DNA of 5,000 nucleotides from Actinomycetes bacterium. Lineage in GTDB: Bacteria > Actinomycetota > Actinomycetes > Actinomycetales > Demequinaceae. The stretch's first letter is position 1, and every line of letters starts with the position of its first letter. The stretch is from positions 1 through 5,000 of the forward strand of contig JAEYUX010000105.1 of NCBI GenBank assembly GCA_023432235.1. The letters run 5' to 3'. The notes under the pieces are model-generated. The model did not search any database. It saw nothing but the letters and a program-made list of their open reading frames with translations, and was not told where the DNA came from. Both the position numbers and the translations under genes were made by a program. This document shows, in pieces, positions 1 to 5,000 of this stretch.

Positions 1-1262
1 CTTGCGGGATCGATCGTGGTGACGATGCTCATCCCTTGCGTCTCGATCTCCTCTTGCGTGATGCCGGTGACCCGCTCGATCTCGTCAAGCGCCGCGCGCA
101 AGATGTAACCCTTGGTGCCGCCATACACATCGGTGCCCTGCGAGGGGATCGTTTCGGGGAACACCTGTGCATCGCGCTCGGCCTGCGTGAGGTAGCCAAG
201 GCTCACCATGCCGTCGAGCACGTAGTTCCAGCGGTACTCCGCCTGTTCGGGATTGACGGCGGGGTCCCATCGCGACGGCGCCGGGAGAATCCCCGCGATC
301 ATCGCGGCCTCGGAGACCGTCATCTCTGCCGCTGGCTTGCCGTAGTACTTGCGGGCGGCAGCCTCAACGCCATACGCACCGCGGCCAAAGTAGATGGTGT
401 TGATGTAGTTGCCGAGCAGCTCGCGCTTGTCCTGTTGCTGGTTGATCTTGAGCGCCATGAGCGCTTCGTCAACCTTGCCCATCATGTCCGTGGTGGTCTC
501 GCCCACGTAATAGCGCTCGACGTACTGCTGGGAGATCGTTGAACCACCCTGCTTCTTGCCAAGCACCACTGTCTTGAACAGCGCGCGCGTGGTGCCACCA
601 AAGTCGACGCCAGGGTTGGTGTAGAACGTGCGGTCCTCTGCGGCAACAAACGCATTGGGCACGTAGTCAGGCAACGTGTCGATGTCGATGATGTCGCGGT
701 CTGCTTGACCGAGCCGGCCCATCACCGTGACACCGTCTGCGTAGTAGATGGTGGACGCTTCGTAAAGGGCGAACTCGCTTGGCTCCGGGATCTCGAGCAT
801 CTGGTACCGGATGAACAGCGCAAGGAATCCAACAAGAGCGGTCGCGAGGCCAGCGATCAGGGCGCCAAATCCGATGCGACGGAGCCGGTACTTCCACGGC
901 GGAATTGGCCTGCCATGTTTGTCGAGGTGGGGGCCCTGCTTCTTGCCGCCGCCGCCGTTGCCGCCCTTGCCGGCGCCTGTCTGTGTGCGAGGGCGGCCCT
1001 GAGCGGCTGCTCGCTCGTACTCGGCACGTCCGCGAGCGCGAACTGCGCCCGACGTCGTCTGTTGCTGGGGGACTCGTGTGCTCGGCCGCCGCGGCGTCGT
1101 CCCGCTCGTGCCGCTACGAGGGGTGGTGCCGCTACGAGGGGTGGTGCCGCTCGTGCCGCTGCGAGGCGTCGTCCCACTGGAACCCGAGCGCGGGGTGCGG
1201 GAGTTGCTCGCGGGGGGGCGCATGCTCTTGCGCTGCGGCCTGCCCCGTTCATCATTCACCAT
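1..1262 (-). CDS. Class A penicillin-binding protein, N-terminal 420 residues (partial, C-terminus beyond left edge)
   Basis: Bifunctional peptidoglycan synthase anchored in the cytoplasmic membrane; the visible half polymerises lipid II glycan strands. Residues 1-129 form a basic Ser/Thr/Pro/Gly-rich cytoplasmic tail with SGTTPR repeats (24-57) and a glycine-rich stretch. A single membrane segment spans about 130-151. The GT51 domain follows with its motifs in order: AAEDRTFYTNPGVD (207-220, catalytic Glu209), GGSTISQQY (239-247), GKVDEALMALK (262-272), KRELLGNYINTIYFG (279-293), then AAARKYYGK and GILPAPS (324-330). The last visible residues, GMSIVTTIDPA, match the usual linker into the transpeptidase domain, so the penicillin-binding half is off the window. 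The frame is open from an in-frame TAA at 1269-1271. ATG 1262 is the first start, but it has no clear Shine-Dalgarno; GTG 1259 and ATG 1223 are alternatives. The gene is divergent from the PadR/ino1 pair, as for ponA-type genes in other actinobacteria. Family assignment is very secure; the exact start is less so. Confidence 0.95.
   Translation of the reverse strand, partial: MVNDERGRPQRKSMRPPASNSRTPRSGSSGTTPRSGTSGTTPRSGTTPRSGTSGTTPRRPSTRVPQQQTTSGAVRARGRAEYERAAAQGRPRTQTGAGKGGNGGGGKKQGPHLDKHGRPIPPWKYRLRRIGFGALIAGLATALVGFLALFIRYQMLEIPEPSEFALYEASTIYYADGVTVMGRLGQADRDIIDIDTLPDYVPNAFVAAEDRTFYTNPGVDFGGTTRALFKTVVLGKKQGGSTISQQYVERYYVGETTTDMMGKVDEALMALKINQQQDKRELLGNYINTIYFGRGAYGVEAAARKYYGKPAAEMTVSEAAMIAGILPAPSRWDPAVNPEQAEYRWNYVLDGMVSLGYLTQAERDAQVFPETIPSQGTDVYGGTKGYILRAALDEIERVTGITQEEIETQGMSIVTTIDPA
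1092..1193 (-). repeat. In-frame tandem repeat encoding SGTTPR-type units in the PBP cytoplasmic tail
   Basis: Bases 1110-1127 and 1128-1145 are identical 18-mers, each encoding six residues of the TTPRSG cycle. Degenerate copies flank them on both sides, giving about four units at residues 24-57 of the PBP: PRSGSSGTTPRSGTSGTTP, then two further RSG(TSG)TTP units. The length differences are whole codons (SGTTPR versus SGTSGTTPR), so the reading frame is kept. The tail is predicted to be disordered, cytoplasmic and rich in Thr and Arg. Confidence 0.85.
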
Positions 1263-1355
1263 GTCAGTTTACGAACGGCACGACGGGCTCAAGGGTTCCC
1301 TCGCGGGGCGTGCGAGCACCTTTCACACCAAAAAACCGGCCCGTCAACTTGCGCT

Positions 1356-1418
1356 CGATGTATCGACGCGATACAACTAGTTGCTACACCGCCGCGATAC
1401 ATCGCGAGCGATACGTCG
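1356..1418. promoter_or_regulatory. Clustered palindromic operator, probably for the adjacent PadR regulator
   Basis: Directly visible: TGTATCG-ACG-CGATACA (1359-1375) is a perfect inverted repeat with 7-base arms. The 10-mer CGATGTATCG (1356-1365) recurs inverted as CGATACATCG (1395-1404) and again, with one change, as CGATACGTCG (1409-1418), 14 bases after the second copy. CGCGAT-AC-ATCGCG (1393-1406) and CAACTAGTTG (1374-1383) are further small palindromes. PadR dimers commonly bind dyads with TGTA/TACA-like or ATGT/ACAT-like half-sites close to their own gene. The first dyad fills the spacer and touches the -10 of the candidate plus-strand promoter, a position suited to repression. That PadR is the protein bound is inference. 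Confidence 0.6.
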
Positions 1419-1475
1419 ACGCGGCGGCTGACGGGTTCGTCCCCTGCCCGCTCGTGAACGACGTAGCCACTGATT

Positions 1476-1481
1476 GAAGGG
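1476..1481 (+). promoter_or_regulatory. Shine-Dalgarno GAAGGG of the PadR gene, bears on its start
   Basis: GAAGGG directly abuts ATG 1482, which leaves no spacer, but stands 6 bases before GTG 1488, a normal distance. Translation may therefore really begin at GTG 1488, giving a protein two residues shorter (starting at the Val of MDVGRTD). No better Shine-Dalgarno lies upstream. Confidence 0.5.
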
Positions 1482-2060
1482 ATGGATGTGGGACGCACCG
1501 ACGTGCTTGTGCTCGCCATCCTCGGCACCCTTGCCGAAAGGCCCCTTCACGGTTACGAGATCCGCAAGCGTTTGGGCACCCAACTCGGCCCGTTCCGCGC
1601 CCTGTCGTATGGCAGTTTGTATCCCGCTCTCAAGCGAATGCTGGCTGCCGGACTCATCGGCGTGAACGATGACGGACCCGAGCCGGGGTCGTCCAGGCGT
1701 TCCCGCATCGTGTACCACCTCACGGAGGACGGTAAGGCGCAATTGCAAGAGGAGCTGGCGTCGGCCGGATCCTCCGCGTGGGAAGACGACACGTTTGACG
1801 TGCGCTTTTCCATGTTCGACCGAACGGACGCGGCCACCCGGTTGCGGATCTTGGAAGGTCGGCGCTCGCGCCTTTCCGAACGCATCGAAGAGATTTCCGC
1901 TGGCCTTCGCGCCGTGCGGGAGCGTCACGACGCCTACACGGCGGAACTCCAACGGCACGGGCTTGAGCGCGTTGAGCGCGAGGTCGAGTGGCTGGACAAA
2001 TTGATTGAGAACGAACGATCCGCCTCGAGCGGTGACGACGAACCCGCATCCGCGGGCTAG
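1482..2060 (+). CDS. PadR-family transcriptional regulator
   Basis: Cytoplasmic winged helix-turn-helix DNA-binding protein of 192 residues, normally a dimer and usually a repressor. Residues 7-85 carry the PadR winged-helix signature: LVLAILGTLAERPLHGYEI (9-27), the recognition region with LSYGSLYPALKRMLAAGLI (41-59), and the wing ending in RIVYHLTEDGK (75-85). Residues about 105-180 are charged and helical (SERIEEIS, LERVEREVEWLDKLI), as in the PadR C-terminal dimerisation domain of the Vir_act_alpha_C type. The acidic tail is probably disordered. The gene is 17 bases from ino1 on the same strand and divergent from the PBP. The same PadR-ino1 adjacency occurs in mycobacteria (Rv0047c-Rv0046c). 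The palindromes upstream suggest autoregulation. ATG 1482 is used here; GTG 1488 has the better-placed ribosome binding site. The family is certain; the ligand and regulon cannot be read from the sequence. Confidence 0.93.
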   Translation: MDVGRTDVLVLAILGTLAERPLHGYEIRKRLGTQLGPFRALSYGSLYPALKRMLAAGLIGVNDDGPEPGSSRRSRIVYHLTEDGKAQLQEELASAGSSAWEDDTFDVRFSMFDRTDAATRLRILEGRRSRLSERIEEISAGLRAVRERHDAYTAELQRHGLERVEREVEWLDKLIENERSASSGDDEPASAG

Positions 2061-2062
2061 AC

Positions 2063-2068
2063 AAGGAG
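2063..2068 (+). promoter_or_regulatory. Strong Shine-Dalgarno AAGGAG of ino1
   Basis: AAGGAG lies 9 bases before ATG 2078 and within the 17-base gap after the PadR stop. An ATG at 2071 lies closer but is in another frame, so the site fixes 2078 as the start. It is much stronger than the PadR site, so more Ino1 than regulator may be made from one message. Confidence 0.8.
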
Positions 2069-2077
2069 AAATGGAAT

Positions 2078-3172
2078 ATGGGCAAGTTGCGCGTCGCCAT
2101 CGTTGGCGTGGGTAACTGTGCGACGTCCCTCATTCAGGGCGTCGAGTATTACAAGGACGCCAAGGCAGGTGACAAGGTTCCGGGCTTGATGCACGTTCAG
2201 CTCGGCGATTACCACATCTCCGACATCGAGTTCGTAGCGGCGTTCGACGTCGATTCGCTCAAGGTGGGCAAGGAGCTCGTGGAGGCCACGCAGGCATCCG
2301 AGAACAACACGATCAAGATCTGTGACGTCCCCAAGACGGACGTGCAGGTGTCGCGTGGTGTCACCCTTGACGGCCTTGGCAAGTACTACCGCCAGACCAT
2401 CGTCGAGTCAGACGACGCCCCCGTTGACGTGGTGCAGGTCCTCAAGGACACCCAGGCCGACGTCCTCGTCTGCTACCTCCCGGTTGGTTCGGAAGAGGCC
2501 GCCAAGTTCTACGCGCAGTGCGCGATCGACGCCAAGGTTGGCTTCGTCAACGCCCTGCCCGTGTTCATCGCTTCGGACCCCGAGTGGGCCCAGAAGTTCA
2601 CCGACGCTGGTGTGCCGATCGTCGGCGACGACATCAAGTCGCAGGTGGGCGCCACCATCACGCACCGCGTGCTTGCGCGCCTGTTCGAGGACCGTGGCGT
2701 GCGTCTTGACCGCACCTACCAGCTCAACGTGGGCGGCAACATGGACTTCAAGAACATGCTCGAGCGTGAGCGCCTTGAGTCCAAGAAGGTGTCGAAGACT
2801 CAGGCTGTCACGTCCAACATCAACGACGGCCCGCTGTCCGGCGTGAAGGACTCGCGCGATGTTCACATCGGCCCGTCCGACTACGTCGCCTGGCTCGACG
2901 ACCGCAAGTGGGCGTACGTCCGCCTTGAGGGTTCGGCCTTTGGTGAAGTGCCGCTCAACCTTGAGTACAAGCTTGAGGTGTGGGATTCGCCCAACTCGGC
3001 CGGCATCATCATCGACGCGCTCCGCTGCGCGAAGATCGCCAAGGACCGTGGCGTCGGCGGCCCGATCCTTTCCGCCGCGACCTACTTTATGAAGTCCCCG
3101 CCGGTGCAGACCGAGGACACCCTCGGCCGTCAGCACCTCGAGGAGTTCATCGCTGGAACGCGCGAGCGCTAA
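2078..3172 (+). CDS. ino1: Inositol-1-phosphate synthase (myo-inositol-3-phosphate synthase)
   Basis: NAD-dependent cytoplasmic enzyme that converts glucose 6-phosphate to inositol 1-phosphate (1D-myo-inositol 3-phosphate), the first step towards phosphatidylinositol lipids and, in actinobacteria, mycothiol. It has 364 residues, the normal size for the short actinobacterial form; the eukaryotic form is about 500. The NAD-binding Rossmann start is RVAIVGVGNCATSLIQG (5-21). The core signatures are GDDIKSQVGAT (183-193), NVGGNMDFKNM (217-227), the VSKTQAVTSNI lysine region (238-248), YVAWLDDRKWAYVRLEGSAFG (269-289, key residues DYVxWL and RxEGxxFG), DSPNSAG (303-309) and YFMKSPPVQ (336-344). All are intact, so it should be active. 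It follows the PadR gene by 17 bases with a strong ribosome binding site, is probably cotranscribed with it, and ends just before a terminator-like hairpin. Alternative functions are unlikely. Confidence 0.97.
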   Translation: MGKLRVAIVGVGNCATSLIQGVEYYKDAKAGDKVPGLMHVQLGDYHISDIEFVAAFDVDSLKVGKELVEATQASENNTIKICDVPKTDVQVSRGVTLDGLGKYYRQTIVESDDAPVDVVQVLKDTQADVLVCYLPVGSEEAAKFYAQCAIDAKVGFVNALPVFIASDPEWAQKFTDAGVPIVGDDIKSQVGATITHRVLARLFEDRGVRLDRTYQLNVGGNMDFKNMLERERLESKKVSKTQAVTSNINDGPLSGVKDSRDVHIGPSDYVAWLDDRKWAYVRLEGSAFGEVPLNLEYKLEVWDSPNSAGIIIDALRCAKIAKDRGVGGPILSAATYFMKSPPVQTEDTLGRQHLEEFIAGTRER

Positions 3173-3196
3173 ACCGCTTCGCTTCCGCCGCACGTT

Positions 3197-3224
3197 GGCC
3201 GGGTCACCTACAGGTGGCCCGGCC
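3197..3224 (+). terminator. Hairpin after ino1, probable transcription terminator
   Basis: GGCCGGGTCACC (3197-3208), loop TACA, GGTGGCCCGGCC (3213-3224) gives a 12-pair stem with a single G-T wobble. It begins 24 bases after the ino1 stop codon. The T-tract is only TTCT, as is common for GC-rich actinobacterial terminators. Because the neighbouring gene is convergent, the same stem could also act on minus-strand transcripts. Confidence 0.75.
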
Positions 3225-3246
3225 TTCTGCGTGAGAGGTGCCCCCG

Positions 3247-3278
3247 GCGTCGGCCCGCAGCGTCAGCGTCGGCCCGCA
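3247..3278. repeat. Duplicated 13-mer, direct repeat with 19-base period
   Basis: GCGTCGGCCCGCA at 3247-3259 is repeated exactly at 3266-3278, with GCGTCA between the copies. The intervening GCGTCA resembles the start of the unit, so this may be a decayed short tandem array. Function unknown. Confidence 0.75.
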
Positions 3279-3284
3279 AGCGAA

Positions 3285-3432
3285 GCTACGAACCGCTCCC
3301 GCCCCCTCCTGAGGCTCCGAACCGCTGGCTCCGCCGACACGCCGCGCCTGGACGCCCGTCCGGCGCAAAACGCGGCGAGTCGCCCCGCTCAGCGATTCGG
3401 AACTTTGCGAACCGGGCTCAGCGGTTCGGAGC
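3285..3432. repeat. Interspersed 13-14-mer family in direct and inverted orientation
   Basis: GCTACGAACCGCT (3285-3297) and GCTCCGAACCGCT (3314-3326) lie in one orientation; AGCGATTCGGAAC (3391-3403) and AGCGGTTCGGAGC (3420-3432) lie in the other. GCTCCGAACCGCTG (3314-3327) is the exact reverse complement of 3419-3432, so a 14-pair stem could close around about 90 bases. The two inverted copies also share a longer match, GCTCAGCG(A/G)TTCGG at 3387-3400 and 3416-3429. The arrangement recalls bacterial REP/BIME-type intergenic elements, but I cannot assign it to a known family. Confidence 0.7.
3408..3428 (-). terminator. Small hairpin after the dehydrogenase gene, possible terminator
   Basis: CGAACCG (3408-3414), a 7-base loop, then CGGTTCG (3422-3428) forms a perfect 7-pair stem 22 bases downstream of the minus-strand stop codon at 3450. 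No T-run follows on the minus strand, so a terminator role is weakly supported. It overlaps one unit of the interspersed repeat family. Confidence 0.35.
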
Positions 3433-3449
3433 TGCGTGGTCGCTGGGGG

Positions 3450-4133
3450 CTACTCCGGTTGCGCGGCGGCTTTGATGGCGGCGGGGATGGGCGTCTCACC
3501 GCTTACGAGTTCCCACTGATGGAGAACCGTGTCCTCGGTGCGGAGGCACTCAAGGATGACGGCCGCCACATCAGCGCGAGGAATCGAACCGCGCGGCACC
3601 TCATCTGCGAGGGTGACGAGCCCCGTACCGGGATCGTCGGTCAAGGCACCTGGGCGCAGGATGGTCCACGCGAGTTGGCTGCTCCGCAACGCGAGATCCG
3701 CGTCGCGCTTGGCGGTGACGTACGCCTTCCACGCCTCCCCATGCGAGGCGTCGGCAGGCGTGTCGACGCCATGAGCGGAGACCTGCACAAAGCGGTCGAT
3801 GCCCAAGGACAGGGCGGCCTCGATCGACTTGAGTGAACCGCCAAGGTCCACCGTGCTCTTACGTTCCACGTTGCCGTCCGCGCCGCCGCCCGCGGAGAAC
3901 ACCACGGCGTTGCAGCCCTCGAAAGCCGCGAGGAAGTCCTCGACCGAGGCTTCCTCGATGTCGAGTTTGCGGGGGCTCGCGCCAAGCGCTGCGAGCTCGT
4001 CGAGTTGCTCATTGCGGCGGGCAAGCGGAACGGCCTCGAGTCCCGCCTCAAGCAACAGGGGGATGAGCTCACGGGAGACTTTGCCGGCGCCGCCGACTAT
4101 TGCCACGCGGGTTGGGGTGCCTGAAAGTGTCAT
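3450..4133 (-). CDS. NAD(P)-binding protein, atypical short-chain dehydrogenase/reductase (NmrA/YwnB-like)
   Basis: Soluble Rossmann-fold protein of 227 residues; probably an NAD(P)H-dependent reductase or NAD(P)-sensing protein of unknown substrate. The sequence opens with RVAIVGGAGKVSRELIPLL (9-27), the glycine-rich GGxGxxS loop of atypical SDRs. ARR (38-40) sits at the end of strand 2, where arginines favour the NADP phosphate. Further SDR landmarks are KLDIEE (56-61), AVVFSAGGG (76-84), FVQVSAHGV (115-123), YVTAK (138-142, the YxxxK pair) and WTILRPGALTDDP (156-168), then a short C-terminal segment. The length is typical of the SDR_a5 / NAD(P)H-binding group, shorter than full epimerases. 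The gene is 27 bases downstream of the 228-residue protein on the same strand, so cotranscription is likely. No good Shine-Dalgarno precedes ATG 4133. Family secure; substrate not predictable. Confidence 0.9.
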   Translation of the reverse strand: MTLSGTPTRVAIVGGAGKVSRELIPLLLEAGLEAVPLARRNEQLDELAALGASPRKLDIEEASVEDFLAAFEGCNAVVFSAGGGADGNVERKSTVDLGGSLKSIEAALSLGIDRFVQVSAHGVDTPADASHGEAWKAYVTAKRDADLALRSSQLAWTILRPGALTDDPGTGLVTLADEVPRGSIPRADVAAVILECLRTEDTVLHQWELVSGETPIPAAIKAAAQPE

Positions 4134-4160
4134 ACGTGAAGGACACCGCGAGCGGGCAGA

Positions 4161-4847
4161 CTATTCCGACGCTGGAGTTTCCGGATCGCTTGCGTCCCCT
4201 GCGAGGGGGCTTGCGAAACGAGAGCCGGCCACAATCGCGTCAGCAAGGCGGAGCAGAGTTTCGGGGATGTCCGCGAGCGGGCTTGTCACGGTGACGAGCA
4301 CGAGTCGCTTGGTGTCCGGCACAGTGCGCCAATAGTCGGCGCTGAAGCTGCGAACCGGCTGGTCTTCGAGGCCCTCCGCGAGCGCGGTTTCGGCAATGCG
4401 CCAACGGCGCACGCTCTCTCCGTCAACACATGCGCGGCGCTCCCATCCCTCGCTGTCACCAATGACGTCCATTGCCGCAAGGAATCCATCGATGACGTCG
4501 GCAGCATCAGTGCCGATGACCGGACTGAGGTGGAGTTGCGCGGGCGCGAAAACCGAGACGGCGATCGGGGTGGGAGTGCCCGGCGCCACCTCATGACAGA
4601 GGAACACCGACTCAAGCGCCGCAGCACCGTCCGCGCTTTGAATCATCGCGCCCATTGCCTTGCGCATATCCGCACGCGCCTTGGCAAGCTCATCCGCGCG
4701 GCCCATCGCCAGATCGACATACACGCGAATTCGCCGATCCGTCACCTCGGGCCGGGACGGGTCCAGCTGCACCCATGTGCCGGGCAGCCTCAACACGAGG
4801 CGCGGTGCCGCCGTGCCAGGCGCAGCGTCGGCGTCGGTGGTGGTCAT
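4161..4847 (-). CDS. Unrecognised 228-residue cytoplasmic protein, possibly Mog1/PsbP-like fold
   Basis: I do not recognise this protein. It has no signal peptide, membrane segment or metal-binding motif. After a low-complexity start (about 15 residues) a strand-rich segment opens with LVLRLPGTWVQLDP (17-30) and RIRVYVDLAMG (39-49). A helix of about 20 residues (50-70, ADELAKARADMRKAM) follows, then alternating strands such as IAVSVFAPAQLHLSPVI (95-111). The end, YWRTVPDTKRLVLVTVTSP (172-190), runs into a helix, ETLLRLADAIVAGSRF (196-211). A final beta strand plus a helix ending in DAIVxSxxF/W resembles Mog1/PsbP/LpqN-like domains; this is inference from the pattern only. It starts 9 bases after the preceding gene's stop, and its Shine-Dalgarno overlaps that stop (TAAGGACGG), so translation is probably coupled. 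The tail is acidic. Codon use matches the neighbouring genes, and the gene looks genuine. Confidence 0.85.
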   Translation of the reverse strand: MTTTDADAAPGTAAPRLVLRLPGTWVQLDPSRPEVTDRRIRVYVDLAMGRADELAKARADMRKAMGAMIQSADGAAALESVFLCHEVAPGTPTPIAVSVFAPAQLHLSPVIGTDAADVIDGFLAAMDVIGDSEGWERRACVDGESVRRWRIAETALAEGLEDQPVRSFSADYWRTVPDTKRLVLVTVTSPLADIPETLLRLADAIVAGSRFASPLAGDASDPETPASE

Positions 4848-4850
4848 TGC

Positions 4851-4858
4851 CCGTCCTT
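4851..4858 (-). promoter_or_regulatory. Shine-Dalgarno AAGGACGG overlapping the upstream stop codon
   Basis: On the minus strand the upstream stop TAA (4859-4857) runs straight into GGACGG. AAGGA ends 6 bases before ATG 4847. This fixes 4847 as the start of the 228-residue protein and suggests translational coupling to the gene before it. Confidence 0.7.
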
Positions 4859-5000
4859 ACTCGTGGAACGCGAACTGCTGGTGCGTGACCGTCACGCGCT
4901 GCGGGGTGTGCGGATCGTCAAAAGGCAGCACGGTGCTCTCAAACGGATTGTCCAGATCGGGTAGGCCGTTCGCTGCGTTGTAGTCGAGGTGGTCACGCAG
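4857..5000 (-). CDS. C-terminal 47 residues of an unrecognised protein (partial, start beyond right edge)
   Basis: An open minus-strand frame enters at the right edge and ends at TAA 4857. The visible residues run from LRDHLDYNAANGLPDLDNPF to VTVTHQQFAFHE. The tail is acidic and polar, with several Asp-Pro/Asn-Pro turns (DNPF, DDPH) and no membrane segment. Codon use fits the region, and the ribosome binding site of the next gene overlaps its stop, so it is a real gene and the first visible member of a three-gene minus-strand unit. Too little is visible to assign a family. Confidence 0.75.
   Translation of the reverse strand: MRDHLDYNAANGLPDLDNPFESTVLPFDDPHTPQRVTVTHQQFAFHE

Larger units (their letters stand above)
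1263..1481. promoter_or_regulatory. Divergent promoter region between the PBP and PadR/ino1 genes
   Basis: This stretch of about 220 bases has no credible gene; the open frames crossing it are antisense extensions of the flanking genes. It has to carry the promoters of both divergent units. On the plus strand TTGCGC (1349-1354), 17 bases, TACAAC (1372-1377) is a plausible but imperfect sigma-70-type promoter. On the minus strand TTGACG (1347-1342) is a good -35 box, but the -10 facing it is poor (TGAAAG with a 16-base spacer). The CGATAC palindrome cluster (1356-1418) lies over the plus-strand candidate. The assignment of individual boxes is tentative. Confidence 0.5.
3173..3449. other. Convergent intergenic region without a gene, rich in short repeats
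   Basis: The region lies between the 3' ends of ino1 and the minus-strand dehydrogenase gene. Beyond the ino1 terminator I find no credible coding frame; the plus-strand frame that crosses it runs on as the antisense of the dehydrogenase gene and has no protein-like pattern. It holds a duplicated 13-mer (3247-3278), four copies of a 13-mer related to GCTCCGAACCGCT (two in each orientation, 3285-3432) and several small hairpins. These are listed separately. Confidence 0.7.

Noticed and set aside
857..1255. Minus-strand open frame of 132 codons over the PBP N-terminus
   Set aside because: It is a different frame from the PBP, which continues through the same bases to its membrane anchor and catalytic domain. 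The product is Arg/Ala-rich with no domain pattern.
705..1457. Long plus-strand open frame of 250 codons
   Set aside because: It is antisense to the PBP, whose frame carries all GT51 motifs. The translation is low-complexity Ala/Arg-rich, typical of GC-rich shadow frames.
1377..1958. Minus-strand open frame of 193 codons opposite PadR
   Set aside because: Antisense to a clear PadR winged-helix gene; no recognisable protein pattern.
2408..3193. Minus-strand open frame of 261 codons opposite ino1
   Set aside because: Antisense shadow of the highly conserved Ino1 frame; codon mirroring in GC-rich DNA explains its length.
3350..3361. GGACG-CC-CGTCC mini-palindrome
   Set aside because: Five-pair arms with a two-base centre are expected by chance in DNA this GC-rich; no function proposed.
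3285..3432. Possible CRISPR array or mobile-element end
   Set aside because: Repeats are only 13-14 bases, irregularly spaced and in both orientations. There are no uniform spacers, no transposase and no flanking target duplication.
3195..3836. Plus-strand open frame of 213 codons starting in the ino1 terminator
   Set aside because: It begins within the terminator hairpin, crosses the repeat region and runs antisense to the dehydrogenase gene. The translation is low-complexity and lacks any domain.
3799..4335. Plus-strand open frame of 178 codons
   Set aside because: It straddles two real minus-strand genes and their gap; the Ser/Arg/Ala-rich product has no family pattern.
4530..4964. Plus-strand open frame of 144 codons near the right edge
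   Set aside because: Antisense to the 228-residue protein and the partial gene, whose stop, ribosome binding site and start fit together; the plus frame has no such support.

Overview
The window is GC-rich DNA from an actinobacterium, most likely Micrococcales-like. The codons mostly end in G or C. The strongest clue is the gene order: a class A penicillin-binding protein (PBP), then divergent from it a PadR-family regulator followed directly by inositol-1-phosphate synthase (ino1). Mycobacterium tuberculosis has a comparable cluster (ponA1 near Rv0047c and ino1/Rv0046c), and Streptomyces has one too. The order placement is inference; the phylum is well supported.

Layout. Positions 1-1262 (minus) hold the N-terminal 420 residues of a bifunctional PBP: a repeat-rich cytoplasmic tail, one membrane anchor and a complete GT51 glycosyltransferase domain. 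The transpeptidase part lies beyond the left edge. Positions 1263-1481 are a divergent promoter region with a cluster of CGATAC palindromes, read here as the probable operator of the PadR regulator. Positions 1482-2060 (plus) encode the PadR regulator and 2078-3172 (plus) the inositol-1-phosphate synthase. They are separated by 17 bases with a strong ribosome binding site, so they are probably one operon. A GC-rich hairpin at 3197-3224 closes it.

Positions 3173-3449 are a convergent intergenic region with no gene, but with an unusual set of short direct and inverted repeats. On the minus strand follow an atypical short-chain dehydrogenase/NAD(P)-binding protein (3450-4133), an unrecognised 228-residue protein (4161-4847) and the last 47 codons of a further unrecognised gene (4857-5000, running off the right edge). 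These three are closely spaced and probably cotranscribed.

How they fit together: Ino1 makes inositol phosphate for phosphatidylinositol-type lipids and, in actinobacteria, for mycothiol; the PBP builds peptidoglycan. The shared control region suggests that one PadR protein could coordinate envelope synthesis and inositol supply. Most of the window is ordinary core-genome content. I see no CRISPR array, transposon, RNA gene or clear new defence or toxin system. The points most worth a second look are the PadR operator cluster, the convergent repeat cluster and the unrecognised two-gene unit at the right edge.
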